Shown: positions 53,102-62,439, counted from the first letter of the stretch. The stretch is DNA of 64,000 nt from Streptomyces sp. NBC_00271 (GCF_036178845.1 NZ_CP108070.1:5518001-5582000), one strand, 5' to 3'. Numbers and translations are program-made. Notes: generated by a model not told the origin, from the sequence alone.

Positions 53102-54532
53102 GTGGCAGCCGCGAGGTCGCCCCAAGGAGCCGCCGGTGTCGGCGCTGCCAAGGGCGGCACCAGAAATGGCGGATCGGGCCGGATGACCGGTTCCGTCCGC
53201 GCGGTGGGCCGTGCCCTGCACTTCCCGGTGACCGGAACGGCGCGCGGGATCCGCAAGGCGACGCACGCGCACGGGGCGGGCGAATCCGGCCTCGGGAAAC
53301 TGATCGAGCTGCACGCGGTGAACGGCGCCGGCGATGTCATGATCACCGTCGCGCTCGCCTCCACCGTCTTCTTCTCGGTGCCCACCGACGAGGCACGCGG
53401 GCGCGTCGCGCTCTACCTCGCCATCACCATGGCGCCCTTCACCGTCCTCGCCCCGGTGATCGGCCCGCTTCTGGACCGTCTGCCGCACGGCCGCCGGGCC
53501 GCGATGGCGGGCGCGATGTTCGCCCGGGCCCTGCTCGCGCTGCTGCTGTCGGGCGCGGTCGTGACCGGCGGCCTGGAGCTGTATCCCGCCGCGCTGGGCG
53601 TGCTGGTCGCGTCCAGGTCGTACGGGGTCGTACGAAGCGCCGTGGTGCCGCGGCTGTTGCCACCCCGGTTCTCCCTGGTGAAGGCGAACTCCCGGGTCAC
53701 CCTGGGCGGACTCCTGGCCACCGGTGTCGCCGCGCCGATCGGGGCGGGGCTGCAGGCCCTCGGCCCGCGCTATCCGCTCTACGGCGCCTTCGTCATCTTC
53801 ATCGCGGGCACGTTCCTGTCGTTCACGCTGCCGCCCAAGGTCGACTCGGCCAAGGGCGAGGACCGGGCGCTGCTCGTCGCGGACGAGGAGCATCTGCACC
53901 GACCGCAGCTCATCAAGGACAAGTTGCGGCGGCCGGGACTGCGCACCGTCGGTACGGCCGTCACCCACGCCCTCGGCGCCAACGCCGCCCTGCGCTGTCT
54001 CTCCGGCTTCCTGATCTTCTTCCTCGCCTTCCTGCTCCGCGAGCACCCGCTCACCGGCGAGAGCGCGGCCGTCTCGCTCGGGATAGTGGGTGTCTCGGCG
54101 GGCGCGGGCAACGCGCTCGGCACGGCGGTCGGGGCCTGGCTGAAATCGCGCGCCCCGGAGATCATCATCGTGACGGTCGTCGCGTGTGTGCTGGGGGCCG
54201 CGATCACCGCCGCCCTATTCTTCGGGGCCTTCCTGGTGGCCTGTCTGACGGCGGTCGCGGGGTTCTCGCAGGCGCTGGCCAAGCTCTCCCTGGACGCGCT
54301 GATCCAGCGGGACGTGCCGGAACTCGTCCGTACGTCGGCGTTCGCGCGCTCGGAGACGCTGTTGCAGGTGGCCTGGGTGTTCGGCGGCGCGATCGGCATC
54401 GTGCTGCCCCTCAACGGCACACTGGGCCTGTCCGTGGCCGCCGCGATCGTCGCCGTCGGATGGCTGGCCACCACGCGGGGGTTGCTCGGCGCGGCGCGGC
54501 GCGGGGGCCCGGTGCGCTCACGCGTGGCCTGA
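53102..54532 (+). CDS. MFS transporter
   Basis: A 476-residue MFS protein with a basic Gly/Ala-rich cytoplasmic N-terminus of about 70 residues before the first helix (NGAGDVMITVALASTVFFSV). GPLLDRLPHGRRAAMAG is the motif-A loop. GTG 53102 opens AAARSPQGAAGVG; a later ATG at 53182 (MTGSVRAVGRALHF) would still keep all helices. It is next to DUF3027 in divergent orientation. Substrate unknown. Confidence 0.85.
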   Translation: MAAARSPQGAAGVGAAKGGTRNGGSGRMTGSVRAVGRALHFPVTGTARGIRKATHAHGAGESGLGKLIELHAVNGAGDVMITVALASTVFFSVPTDEARGRVALYLAITMAPFTVLAPVIGPLLDRLPHGRRAAMAGAMFARALLALLLSGAVVTGGLELYPAALGVLVASRSYGVVRSAVVPRLLPPRFSLVKANSRVTLGGLLATGVAAPIGAGLQALGPRYPLYGAFVIFIAGTFLSFTLPPKVDSAKGEDRALLVADEEHLHRPQLIKDKLRRPGLRTVGTAVTHALGANAALRCLSGFLIFFLAFLLREHPLTGESAAVSLGIVGVSAGAGNALGTAVGAWLKSRAPEIIIVTVVACVLGAAITAALFFGAFLVACLTAVAGFSQALAKLSLDALIQRDVPELVRTSAFARSETLLQVAWVFGGAIGIVLPLNGTLGLSVAAAIVAVGWLATTRGLLGAARRGGPVRSRVA

Positions 54533-54579
54533 CGGCGGCACGCCGTACCCCACGTGGGGAGAGCGGTGGACGTGCCCGA

Positions 54580-54585
54580 TAGCCT
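54580..54585 (+). promoter_or_regulatory. -10 box for leaderless DUF2771 mRNA
   Basis: TAGCCT lies exactly 6 nt before ATG 54592, with no ribosome site between. Confidence 0.4.
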
Positions 54586-54591
54586 TCGGCC

Positions 54592-55077
54592 ATGACCTCC
54601 CTGCCCCGCGGCAGAGCCGCCAATGGACATCGCCGCCGCGCCGTTGCCGCTCTCGGCGCCGTTTCCGCCGGACTTCTCGTCCTGTCCGCCTGTGACAAGC
54701 CGACGCCGCTGGCCACCATCACGGTCGGCAAGAACTCCGTGAGCTCCGAGACCGACTGCTACAACGACGGCAAGGAGGTGAAGACCGCGGACCTGGCCAA
54801 GTGCCTCAAGGGCACGGACATCAAGTCCATCAAGGTCGACCCCGACGAGACCGTCCGGTTCGGTGTGGACCCGAAGATCGCCGACAACGGCTGGACGATC
54901 CTGATGAACGGTCAGCCGCTGACCGACTCCAGCAAGAAGACGTACCGCACGATCCCGGGCAGCGTGTTCTTCAACGCGCAGTACGGCGCGAGCGGCAACT
55001 CCACGCTGGTCTCCATCAAGGAGGGCGACAAGACGGTGACCGGGCTGTGGTCCTTCAAGCTCAAGAAGGACGCCTGA
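54592..55077 (+). CDS. DUF2771 lipoprotein
   Basis: A 161-residue lipoprotein. The signal peptide ends in the lipobox LSAC with Cys34. The mature domain KPTPLATITVGKNSVSSETD to the end fits DUF2771. Two further Cys (TDCYN and AKCLKG) may form a disulfide. Anchored outside the membrane; function unknown. Its stop lies 20 nt before the mqnB start, so the two are likely co-transcribed. Confidence 0.88.
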   Translation: MTSLPRGRAANGHRRRAVAALGAVSAGLLVLSACDKPTPLATITVGKNSVSSETDCYNDGKEVKTADLAKCLKGTDIKSIKVDPDETVRFGVDPKIADNGWTILMNGQPLTDSSKKTYRTIPGSVFFNAQYGASGNSTLVSIKEGDKTVTGLWSFKLKKDA

Positions 55078-55097
55078 TCGCTGCCGCTGGGCTGAAG

Positions 55098-55841
55098 GTG
55101 CTGGTGGCCACCGCCGTTCCCGTGGAGAGGGACGCGGTGGCCGGGGCGTTCACTGCCACCGGCCGTTCGCTGCGGCTGCCCGGGACGACCCTGGAGCGGC
55201 TGTCCCCGGCCTCCCGTGACAGCACTGCCGCCCGCGTGACCCTCGATCTGCTGGCCGCCGGGGTGGGGCCCGCTCCGGCCGCCGCGTCCACCGCGGGCGC
55301 GCTCACCGCGGCCGCCCTGGACGGCGCCCCCTACGACCTCGTCGTCTCCACCGGGATCGGGGGCGGTTTTCAGCCTGAGGCCCCGGTGGGATCCCTCGTC
55401 GTCGCCGACGAGATCACCGTGGCGGACCTGGGCGCCGAGACCGCGGACGGGTTCCTGCCGGTCACCGAGCTCGGGTTCGGGACCGTCAGCCACCGTCCGC
55501 CGCAATCACTCGTACGAGAGGTCGTGTCGGCCACGGGCGGACACGCCGGAACCGTACTGACCGTGTCCACCATGACCGGCAGCGCCGAGCGCGCCGCCGA
55601 GCTGCGGGCCCGGCACCCGCATGCCCTCGCCGAGGCCATGGAGGGCTTCGGGGTGGCCGAGGCGGCCGCCGCGCACGGTGTGCCCGTACTGGAGATGCGC
55701 GCGGTCTCCAACCCCGTCGGCCCGCGCGACCGCGCCGCCTGGCGGATCGGAGAGGCTCTCGCGGCCCTCACCGAGGCGTTCGGGAAGCTCGCGCCCGTCC
55801 TGGAGAGTTGGAACCCACATGACCCAGACCACCAGCCCTGA
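55098..55841 (+). CDS. mqnB: Futalosine hydrolase
   Basis: A 247-residue nucleoside phosphorylase-fold hydrolase that splits futalosine into hypoxanthine and dehypoxanthine futalosine in the mqn menaquinone pathway. VLVATAVPVERDAV opens the fold; GIGGGFQPEAPVGSLVVADE and EAMEGFGVAEAAAAHGVPVL carry the ribose/base contacts, and SNPVGPRD is the conserved C-terminal motif. GTG 55098 is chosen by alignment, since no clear ribosome site is present. It overlaps mqnD by 23 nt. Confidence 0.92.
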   Translation: MLVATAVPVERDAVAGAFTATGRSLRLPGTTLERLSPASRDSTAARVTLDLLAAGVGPAPAAASTAGALTAAALDGAPYDLVVSTGIGGGFQPEAPVGSLVVADEITVADLGAETADGFLPVTELGFGTVSHRPPQSLVREVVSATGGHAGTVLTVSTMTGSAERAAELRARHPHALAEAMEGFGVAEAAAAHGVPVLEMRAVSNPVGPRDRAAWRIGEALAALTEAFGKLAPVLESWNPHDPDHQP

Positions 55842-56682
55842 GAAGACGCTGCAGATCGCGTACTCGCCCTGCCCGAACGACACCTTCGTCTTCGACGCCT
55901 GGGCCCACGGCCGCGTCCCGGGCGCGCCCGCGCTCGACGTGACCTTCGCGGACATCGACATCACCAACGGCATGGCCGAGCGCGGCGAGTTCGACGTGCT
56001 GAAGGTGTCGTACGCCGTCCTGCCGTACGTCCTCGACGAGTACGCGCTGCTGCCGTGCGGGGGCGCGCTGGGCCGGGGTTGCGGGCCCCTGGTCCTCACC
56101 CGGGAGCCGGACGCGGACCTGACCGGGCGCACGGTCGCCGTGCCGAGCGAGCGGTCGACCGCCTACCTGCTCTTCCGTCTGTGGGCCGCGGACACCGTTC
56201 CCGGCGGGGTCGGCGAGATCGTCGTCATGCCCTTCCACGAGATCATGCCGGCGGTACGGGACGGGAAGGTCGACGCCGGACTCGTCATCCACGAGGCCCG
56301 TTTCACGTACCAGAACTACGGGCTGCACAAGCTCGCCGACATGGGCGAGCACTGGGAGCGCACGACCGGACTGCCCATCCCCCTCGGCGCGATCATCGCC
56401 AAGCGCGCGCTGGGCGAGGAGCGTCTGAAGGGCCTCGCCGACGCCACCCGCTCCTCGGTCCGCGCCGCCTGGGACGACCCGGAGGCCTCCCGCCCCTACG
56501 TCCTCGAACACGCCCAGGAGATGGACCCGGCCGTCGCCGACCAGCACATCGGCCTGTACGTCAACGAGTTCACCGCCGACCTCGGGGAGGACGGCTACGC
56601 CGCGATCCGAGGCCTGCTCACCCGCGCCGCCGCCGAAGGACTGGTCCCGGCACTCGGACCCCACGCCCTGTCATTCCCCTGA
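55819..56682 (+). CDS. mqnD: 1,4-dihydroxy-6-naphthoate synthase
   Basis: A 287-residue MqnD enzyme, a periplasmic-binding-protein fold that converts cyclic dehypoxanthine futalosine to 1,4-dihydroxy-6-naphthoate. IAYSPCPNDTFVFDAW is the family signature, followed by LKVSYAVLPYVLDEYALLP and VIHEARFTYQNYGLHKLAD with the catalytic His in AGLVIHEAR. ATG 55819 has GGAGAG 11 nt upstream. It is translationally coupled to mqnB; the other mqn genes are not in this window. Confidence 0.95.
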   Translation: MTQTTSPEKTLQIAYSPCPNDTFVFDAWAHGRVPGAPALDVTFADIDITNGMAERGEFDVLKVSYAVLPYVLDEYALLPCGGALGRGCGPLVLTREPDADLTGRTVAVPSERSTAYLLFRLWAADTVPGGVGEIVVMPFHEIMPAVRDGKVDAGLVIHEARFTYQNYGLHKLADMGEHWERTTGLPIPLGAIIAKRALGEERLKGLADATRSSVRAAWDDPEASRPYVLEHAQEMDPAVADQHIGLYVNEFTADLGEDGYAAIRGLLTRAAAEGLVPALGPHALSFP

Positions 56683-56773
56683 TCCCCGGCCGACGGTACG
56701 GACGGGGCCGAGGGGCTGATCACGCCCCTCGGCCCGGATACGCCTCCGGCGCTTCCTTCCGCCCGCCCGCGGG

Positions 56774-57157
56774 CTATACGTCGAGTTGGTCGGCGACCGC
56801 GCGCAGGAGGCCCGCGATCTTCTTGCCTGAGGCCTTTTCGGGGTAGCGGCCCTTCTCCAGCATCGGCGTGATGTTTTCGAGAAGGGTCGTCAGATCCTGC
56901 ACGATGGAGGCCAGTTCGTCCGGCTTACGGCGCTGGGCGGCCGCGACGGAGGGGGTCGGGTCCAGGATGGTCACCGAAAGCGCCTGGTCACCGCGCTGGC
57001 CGGCGACCACGCCGAACTCCACGCGCTGGCCGGGCTTGAGCACATCTACTCCGGCGGGCAGGACCGAGGAATGAACGAAGACGTCGCCGCCGTCGTCGCG
57101 GGAGAGAAAGCCGAAGCCCTTCTCGCTGTTGAACCACTTGACCTTGCCGGTAGGCAC
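56774..57157 (-). CDS. Cold-shock domain protein with C-terminal helix
   Basis: A 127-residue protein whose first 68 residues are a CspA-type fold: GKVKWFNSEKGFGFLSRDDG (RNP1) and DVFVHSSVLPAG (RNP2). The remaining 60 residues (ELASIVQDLTTLLENITPML) form a helical extension found in a subset of Streptomyces cold-shock proteins. It binds single-stranded RNA/DNA. ATG 57157. The upstream leader has repeats and a hairpin (57180-57248). Confidence 0.92.
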   Translation of the reverse strand: MPTGKVKWFNSEKGFGFLSRDDGGDVFVHSSVLPAGVDVLKPGQRVEFGVVAGQRGDQALSVTILDPTPSVAAAQRRKPDELASIVQDLTTLLENITPMLEKGRYPEKASGKKIAGLLRAVADQLDV

Positions 57158-57179
57158 GTCTGTCCTCGTCCTCGTACTC

Positions 57180-57248
57180 GTCGGAAACTGCTCTGAAACT
57201 GCACGGGCGCATACTCGGGCCGTTGCACGGGCAACGGTCGGAAACTGC
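57180..57248 (-). promoter_or_regulatory. Cold-shock gene leader with direct repeats and a hairpin
   Basis: TCGGAAACTGC occurs at 57181-57191 and 57238-57248, with a variant TCTGAAACTGC at 57192-57202. CCGTTGC (57220-57226) pairs with GCAACGG (57231-57237). All fall in the presumed 5' untranslated region. Structured leaders are typical of cold-shock genes; regulation by temperature is inferred. Confidence 0.5.
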
Positions 57249-57351
57249 CCCGGATAGCACTACAGCGGGTCGTCGGACCCGCCGGTACCAAGGCTAATGG
57301 TCCCGGGGCCGGTGACAAGACGTCGCCGGATTGTTCCTTCGCGCTGGGAAC

Positions 57352-57357
57352 TACCCT
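57352..57357 (+). promoter_or_regulatory. -10 box for leaderless membrane-protein mRNA
   Basis: TACCCT lies exactly 6 nt before GTG 57364; TTGTTC at 57331-57336 may be a weak -35 with a short 15-bp spacer. Confidence 0.4.
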
Positions 57358-57363
57358 GGTCCG

Positions 57364-57630
57364 GTGCGTGACAAAACCCAACCGAATTCCGCCGAGCCCG
57401 GTGACCGGCTGATCCGTGCCGGTGCCATCGTGTTCTTCGTCGGAGCCGTGGCCACACTCGTCACTGTGGCCCCGCTACTCCTCCATACGACGCCTTTCCC
57501 TACGTACATGTTCGGCTTGAGCATGCTCATGGGTGTCGGCTTCCTGATCGCCGCGGCGGGGGTGCTGCGGTCCGTCGCCGCGGGACGCCGTCAGGCCCGC
57601 GCGATTCAGGCCCGTACGGCCTCCCGGTAA
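57364..57630 (+). CDS. Small two-helix membrane protein
   Basis: An 88-residue protein with two membrane helices (about 18-38 and 48-70) and a basic C-terminus AGRRQARAIQARTASR. GTG 57364 is favoured by the leaderless -10. Its end overlaps the convergent HAD gene by 25 nt. Function unknown. Confidence 0.82.
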   Translation: MRDKTQPNSAEPGDRLIRAGAIVFFVGAVATLVTVAPLLLHTTPFPTYMFGLSMLMGVGFLIAAAGVLRSVAAGRRQARAIQARTASR

Positions 57631-58277
57631 TCCCCGCGGTAGTCGCTCAGCCACGCCGGGAACTCCGTCAGGTCGGCCAGCACGACGTCCGCGCCCGCCG
57701 CGCGCAACTCCGCCGCGTCGCACGGGCCGGTGGCGACCGCGACGGAGTACGCGGCCGCGGTGCGCGCGCCGCGGACGTCGCCGGTGTGGTCGCCGACGTA
57801 CACGCTCGCGCCGTGCTCCCGCAGCGCCTGCGCCTTCTGCTCGGCCCACAGGTTGCCGACGACCGCGTCGGCGTCGATGCCCAGGTGGTCCAGATGCAGC
57901 TTGGCGTTGGGCTCCCACTTCGCGGTGACGACGACCGCGCGCCCGCCCGCCGCGCGGACCGCCGCGACGGCCTCGCGGGCGCCGGGCATCGCGAGTGTGC
58001 CGGTGATGGCGTGCACGGGGTACATCTCGCGGTAGAGGTCGGCGATCGCGGGCACCTGCTCCGCCGGGAACCAGTTGATCAGCTCCTCCGCCAGCGGCGG
58101 TCCGAGCCGCGTGACGGCCAGGTCGCAGTCGATGTACGTCCCCGTGCGCTCCGAAAGTGCCTGGTAGCAGGCGTGGATGCCGGGGCGGGAGTCGATCAGG
58201 GTCATGTCGAGGTCGAAGCCGACGGTCAGCAGGTGGGGAGTCCGGGAGGTCGTCGATGCGATAGGCATATGGACCAT
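57606..58277 (-). CDS. HAD-family phosphatase
   Basis: A 223-residue HAD hydrolase resembling phosphoglycolate phosphatase. Motif I GFDLDMTLIDS has the nucleophile and acid Asp, motif II VVVTAKWEPNAKLHLDHL has Lys, and motif III is YVGDHTGDVRGA. A helical cap lies between motifs I and II. Start ATG 58277 or 58268 (MPIAST); neither has a strong ribosome site. Substrate unknown. Confidence 0.88.
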   Translation of the reverse strand: MVHMPIASTTSRTPHLLTVGFDLDMTLIDSRPGIHACYQALSERTGTYIDCDLAVTRLGPPLAEELINWFPAEQVPAIADLYREMYPVHAITGTLAMPGAREAVAAVRAAGGRAVVVTAKWEPNAKLHLDHLGIDADAVVGNLWAEQKAQALREHGASVYVGDHTGDVRGARTAAAYSVAVATGPCDAAELRAAGADVVLADLTEFPAWLSDYRGDYREAVRA

Positions 58278-58343
58278 TGTGCCCACGTGCCCATGTGGTG
58301 GCCGGTGGCGGTCGGTCGCGCGGGTCAGCGGCGTCCTCGCGGG

Positions 58344-59396
58344 TCAGCGGCGTCGCTGTGAGCGCCACACCAGGTACAGCGCCGAGGCCACGGCCGCGCC
58401 CCTGACCACCCACGGCCAGGTCTGCGCGACCGCCTCGTTCATGTGCCCCTTGACGATCGGATCGCCCCAGCGGCCGTCCGTACGGCCCCACAGCCAGACG
58501 ACGCCCGCCGTCACGGCCAGCCCCGGCATGCCGAGCACGGCCCACTTCGACTCGACGGGGCTCAGCCGGCGGGAGGCCCAGGCGATGAGCCAGCCGAGGC
58601 CGAGGGCGAACCAGTTGCCGAGGACGGCGCCGACGACGAGGAGGACGGCGGCCAGCAGAAGGAGGGGGTTGCTCCAGTTGCCGGGGCGGGGGAGTCGGCG
58701 ACGGGGCGCGACGGTGACGTCGGGGTCCTCGACGGGGGCGGGCTTCTCGACCTTGGGCGACTTGGGTGCCTTGGCCGGCTTGGAGGGCTTGGAGGACTTG
58801 GAGGACTTGGTCGGATCGTCCTCGTCCCCGGTCGCGTCCTCGTCGTCGTCCTCGTGCTTCGGTGGCGGCTTGAGCAGTTCGGGGATCTCCACGCCGCCGA
58901 CAAATCCCGGCACGTTGTCCCCCAGCCCGAACGGGCTGGTGTCCTTGCGCCACCAGTCCGGATCCGCGGAGCTGTCGCCCAGTTCGTGCGTGCTCGCGAG
59001 GTGGGGCGGGGAGGGGGCGTCGTCGGACTCGGTGGGGCGGGGCGCGTGTTTCGGCTCCGCCGGGCGCGGCCTCGGGACGACTCGACGCAGGCCCTTGGGG
59101 CGGTCTTCGGCCTCGCCGGCGCGCTGGGTGGGGACGACGGCCCGGGTGTCCGTACCGGTCTCGGGGGCGCCCTCGCGGGCGGCGGCGACGATGTCGTCCG
59201 GGGTGCCGAGGCGGGAGAGGATGCGGCGGACGGCGGCCGGGCTGTCGACGGGGGCCTTCGCCCGGCGTCGGTCGATCTCGTTGCGCAGCTCCGACACGAG
59301 TCGCATGCGGGTGGCCGAGGGCAGCTGGCGCTGCTGGGCCAGGTCTCCGACGCGGCTCAGATAGTCGAATACGAGCTGGTCGCTCTCAATCCCCAC
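58344..59396 (-). CDS. HAAS-like domain membrane protein
   Basis: A 350-residue protein. The N-terminal 50 residues (LVFDYLSRVGDLAQQRQLPS, then RLVSELRNEIDRRR) resemble the HAAS helical signalling domain. A long disordered part with a Lys/Ser/Pro repeat tract (KSSKSSKPSKPAKAPKSPK) follows, then about four membrane helices (from NPLLLLAAVLLVVGAVLGNW). GTG 59396 follows GGAGGGG. HAAS proteins usually pair with PadR regulators, but none is nearby. Confidence 0.78.
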   Translation of the reverse strand: MGIESDQLVFDYLSRVGDLAQQRQLPSATRMRLVSELRNEIDRRRAKAPVDSPAAVRRILSRLGTPDDIVAAAREGAPETGTDTRAVVPTQRAGEAEDRPKGLRRVVPRPRPAEPKHAPRPTESDDAPSPPHLASTHELGDSSADPDWWRKDTSPFGLGDNVPGFVGGVEIPELLKPPPKHEDDDEDATGDEDDPTKSSKSSKPSKPAKAPKSPKVEKPAPVEDPDVTVAPRRRLPRPGNWSNPLLLLAAVLLVVGAVLGNWFALGLGWLIAWASRRLSPVESKWAVLGMPGLAVTAGVVWLWGRTDGRWGDPIVKGHMNEAVAQTWPWVVRGAAVASALYLVWRSQRRR

Positions 59397-59461
59397 GAAG
59401 TCCCCTCCGGGGCGCGCACGTTGTAAACCCGGTGGCCACGACGGTACCGCGTACGCCCCGA

Positions 59462-59743
59462 GTTCTTCGCCCCCAGACCCCCGCGTGGGTTCTTCGACTG
59501 CGGGCGGGAGGGGGCTGGTCGCGCAGTTCCCCGCGCCCCTAAGGCACGGGGCTCCGCCCCGGCGCCCCTCCAGGGGCGCGGGGAACTGCGCGATCAACCC
59601 CCACCGGCCGACAGCCGGACAACTGCTCAGCCCCGGCCCTGGGGAACTGCGTGCCGGGTCTCCGGTCGGCCGCAGGTGGGCAACACTCCCGGGGTCCGGG
59701 GCGTAGCCCCGGGGATGGGGTGGGTAGGGGCGGCGGGGGCGAG
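59462..59743. repeat. Intergenic Streptomyces repeat abutting a promoter
   Basis: The gap 59397-59763 has no gene. It contains GGGGGCTGGTCGCGCAGTTC, its inverted partner GGGGAACTGCGCGATCAACC, a GGGGCTCCGCCCC hairpin and the MITE-type right arm 59712-59743. The arm ends only 7 bp before the TACCGT -10 box of the next gene, so the repeat supplies that gene's upstream promoter sequence. Confidence 0.75.
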
Positions 59744-59750
59744 AAACCAC

Positions 59751-59756
59751 TACCGT
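59751..59756 (+). promoter_or_regulatory. -10 box for helicase-associated gene
   Basis: TACCGT lies 7 nt before ATG 59764; the intervening bases have no convincing ribosome site. Confidence 0.4.
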
Positions 59757-59763
59757 TGAGCGG

Positions 59764-62364
59764 ATGAGCACAGAGGAGCACCCCACGCCGGACCGAACCC
59801 CGGACCCCGCCCCGCAGGGCACCGCTCCGCGCTCCCTCGCGGAAGCCCTCCGCGCCCGGGACGACGCCTCCCTGTCGGCCCTCCTCCGCACCCGCCCCGA
59901 CCTCATCACCCCCGTCCCCACGGACCTCACCCAGCTCGCCACCCGCGCCGGCACCCGCGCCTCGGTGGTCCGCGCCCTGGAGCGCCTGGACCGGTTCGCG
60001 CTCCAGACCGCGGAGGCCCTCGCCGTCGCGTCGGACCCGGCGGCGCGCGACGAACTGCTCGCACTGCTGGCGGGCGACGACAACGACCCGGCGGTCACGG
60101 CGGCGTTCCCGCGCGCTCTGGGGACGCTCCGCGAGCAGGCCCTGGTGTGGGGCCCCGACGACCGCCTGCGCCTCGTACGCACGGCGCGCGAGCTGCTCGC
60201 GCCGTCCCCCCAGCACCCGTCCCCCACCGGCCTGGGCCCGACCGTCGCCGAAGCCACGGCCGGGATGTCCCCGGGCCGCATCCAGGAGATCGTGGCCGAG
60301 GCCGGGCTGCCGACCACCCACGACTCCGTCTCCGCCGTCGCCTCGCTCACCGCGCTGTTCACCGACCGGTCCCGGATGTCGGCGCTCCTCGACACCGCCC
60401 CGGCCGAGGCGGTGGACGTGCTGTCCCGGCTGGTGTGGGGGCCGCCGTACGGCCAGGTGACCGCCGACCCGGCACGCCATCTGCGCTGGCTGATCGACCG
60501 CGGGCTGCTGCTGCCGACGGCGCCCGGCACGGTCGTACTGCCCCGGGAGGTCGCCCTGCATCTGCGGGCGGGCCGCGCGCACCGGGCGACGGAACCGGTG
60601 GCCCCGGCGGTCGAGGTCGCACGCACGCACCGTCCACAGGTTGTGGACAGTGCGGCGGCGGGCCAGGCGTACACGGCGCTCGCCACCATCGAGGAGCTGC
60701 TGAAGGACTGGCACGAGGGCGGGCCCGTCGTACTGCGCGCCGGTGGGCTCAGCGTGCGGGACCTGAAGCGGACGGCGGTGGCGCTGGACGTCGCGGAGCC
60801 GATCGCCGCGTTCTGGGTCGAGCTCGCCTACGCGGCGGGCCTGCTGGCCTCGGACGGGGAGGCCGACGAGCGGTACGCGGCCACCCCCGCCTATGACGAG
60901 TGGCTGGAGCGGCCCGCCGCCGAACGGTGGGCCACGCTCGCCTCCGCGTGGCTGGCCGCGACCCGTACGGCGGGCCTGATCGGCGGGCGGGACACCAAGG
61001 ACCGTACGTTGTCGGCACTGGGCCCCGGCCTCGACCGCTCGGCGGCCCCCGAGGTCCGCCACCGCGTCCTCACCCTCCTCGCCACCCTGCCCGAGGGCGC
61101 CGCCGCCACCCCGGACTCGGTCCTCGCCCACCTCCAATGGGAGCGTCCGCCGCGCGGGGACCGGAGCACGGCCGAGGATCTGCGGACCCGGCTCGCCCGG
61201 TGGACGCTGTCCGAGTCGGAGCTGCTGGGAGTCACCGGCCGGGGCGCCCTCTCGGCACAGGGGCGGGCGCTGCTGGGGCTGCCGTCGGCGAGCGCCCGGG
61301 AGACCGGGACGCGCGCCCCGTCCGGTCCCGGCGACAAGCTCCCCGCCCACAAGCACCACCGCCCCGCCGTCGAGGCCCCCCTCTCCGAAACCCCGCGCTC
61401 CCCCGCCGAGCAGGCCGCTGCCGTCGCCCACGCCGCCCGGCTCCTCGCCCCGCTGCTGCCCGAGCCCCTGGACCACGTCCTCCTCCAGGCGGACCTGACC
61501 GCCGTCGCCCCCGGCCCGCTGGAGCGGCCCCTCGCCGACACGCTCGGCGTGCTCGCGGACATCGAGTCGAAGGGCGGGGCGACGGTCTACCGCTTCACCC
61601 CCGGGTCGGTACGGCGCGCCCTGGACGCGGGCCGGTCGGCCTCGGACCTGCACGCGTTCCTCGCGGCCCACTCCCGCACGCCCGTCCCGCAGCCGCTCGC
61701 CTATCTGATCGACGACGTGGCGCGCCGGCACGGCCATCTGCGGATCGGGGCGGCCTCGGCGTACGTGCGCTGCGACGACGACGCGCTGCTGAGCGAGATC
61801 CTCGCCGACAAGCGCTCGCAGGGACTGCGGCTGCGCCGCCTCGCACCCACCGTGCTCGCCGCCCAGGCCGACCCGGCGGCCCTGCTGGAGGGCCTGCGCT
61901 CGATGGGCTTCGCGCCCGCCGCGGAGTCCGCCGAGGGTGATGTGCTGATCACCCGCGCGCACGCCCACCGCACCCCGCCGCGCTCCGCCCCCGTGCCGGT
62001 CCCGGACGGCCCGCCGGTGCCCGACACCACGCTCCTCGGTGCCGCGGTCCGCGCCATCCGCGCCGGTGACCTGGCCTCCACGACCCCGCGCAAGGACACG
62101 CAGGCGCCGGCGCCGGGCAACGGCGAGCTGCCGCGCACCAGCTCCGCCGAGACCCTCGCCACCATGCAGGCCGCCGTCATGACCGGCGAGGCGGTGTGGA
62201 TCGGGTACGTGAACGCCGAGGGCGCCGCCAGCCAGCGCGTGATCGCCCCGATCCGGGTGGAGGGAGGCTTCGTGACGGCGTACGACCACACCGCGGACGA
62301 GGTCCGCACCTATCCGTTGCACCGCGTGACGGGGGTCGCCGAGCTCGCCGACGACCAGCCGTGA
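59764..62364 (+). CDS. Helicase-associated (Helicase_C_3) protein with WYL-like C-terminus
   Basis: An 866-residue protein of the XPB/Ssl2 helicase-associated family. Predicted winged-helix segments lie in the first 400 residues (SLAEALRARDDASLSALLRT; GMSPGRIQEIVAEAGLPTTH); the Helicase_C_3 domain lies about 480-680 (LLQADLTAVAPGPLERPLAD; SKGGATVYRFTPGSVRRALD), and the last 60 residues (AVWIGYVNAEGAASQRVIAP) are WYL-like, a ligand- or nucleic-acid-sensing fold. No helicase motifs of its own. It precedes the XPB gene by 75 bp and probably serves as its partner or regulator. Confidence 0.88.
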   Translation: MSTEEHPTPDRTPDPAPQGTAPRSLAEALRARDDASLSALLRTRPDLITPVPTDLTQLATRAGTRASVVRALERLDRFALQTAEALAVASDPAARDELLALLAGDDNDPAVTAAFPRALGTLREQALVWGPDDRLRLVRTARELLAPSPQHPSPTGLGPTVAEATAGMSPGRIQEIVAEAGLPTTHDSVSAVASLTALFTDRSRMSALLDTAPAEAVDVLSRLVWGPPYGQVTADPARHLRWLIDRGLLLPTAPGTVVLPREVALHLRAGRAHRATEPVAPAVEVARTHRPQVVDSAAAGQAYTALATIEELLKDWHEGGPVVLRAGGLSVRDLKRTAVALDVAEPIAAFWVELAYAAGLLASDGEADERYAATPAYDEWLERPAAERWATLASAWLAATRTAGLIGGRDTKDRTLSALGPGLDRSAAPEVRHRVLTLLATLPEGAAATPDSVLAHLQWERPPRGDRSTAEDLRTRLARWTLSESELLGVTGRGALSAQGRALLGLPSASARETGTRAPSGPGDKLPAHKHHRPAVEAPLSETPRSPAEQAAAVAHAARLLAPLLPEPLDHVLLQADLTAVAPGPLERPLADTLGVLADIESKGGATVYRFTPGSVRRALDAGRSASDLHAFLAAHSRTPVPQPLAYLIDDVARRHGHLRIGAASAYVRCDDDALLSEILADKRSQGLRLRRLAPTVLAAQADPAALLEGLRSMGFAPAAESAEGDVLITRAHAHRTPPRSAPVPVPDGPPVPDTTLLGAAVRAIRAGDLASTTPRKDTQAPAPGNGELPRTSSAETLATMQAAVMTGEAVWIGYVNAEGAASQRVIAPIRVEGGFVTAYDHTADEVRTYPLHRVTGVAELADDQP

Positions 62365-62439
62365 TCACCGCCCCGTGAGGCACACTGGACGTTTGGCCGG
62401 TCATCCGCGCGGGGTGACGGCACGCAGAAAGGGACGGGT

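Noticed and set aside
59539..62322. 927-codon open frame on the minus strand
   Set aside because: Antisense to the helicase-associated gene and running into an intergenic repeat; composition is that of a shadow frame.
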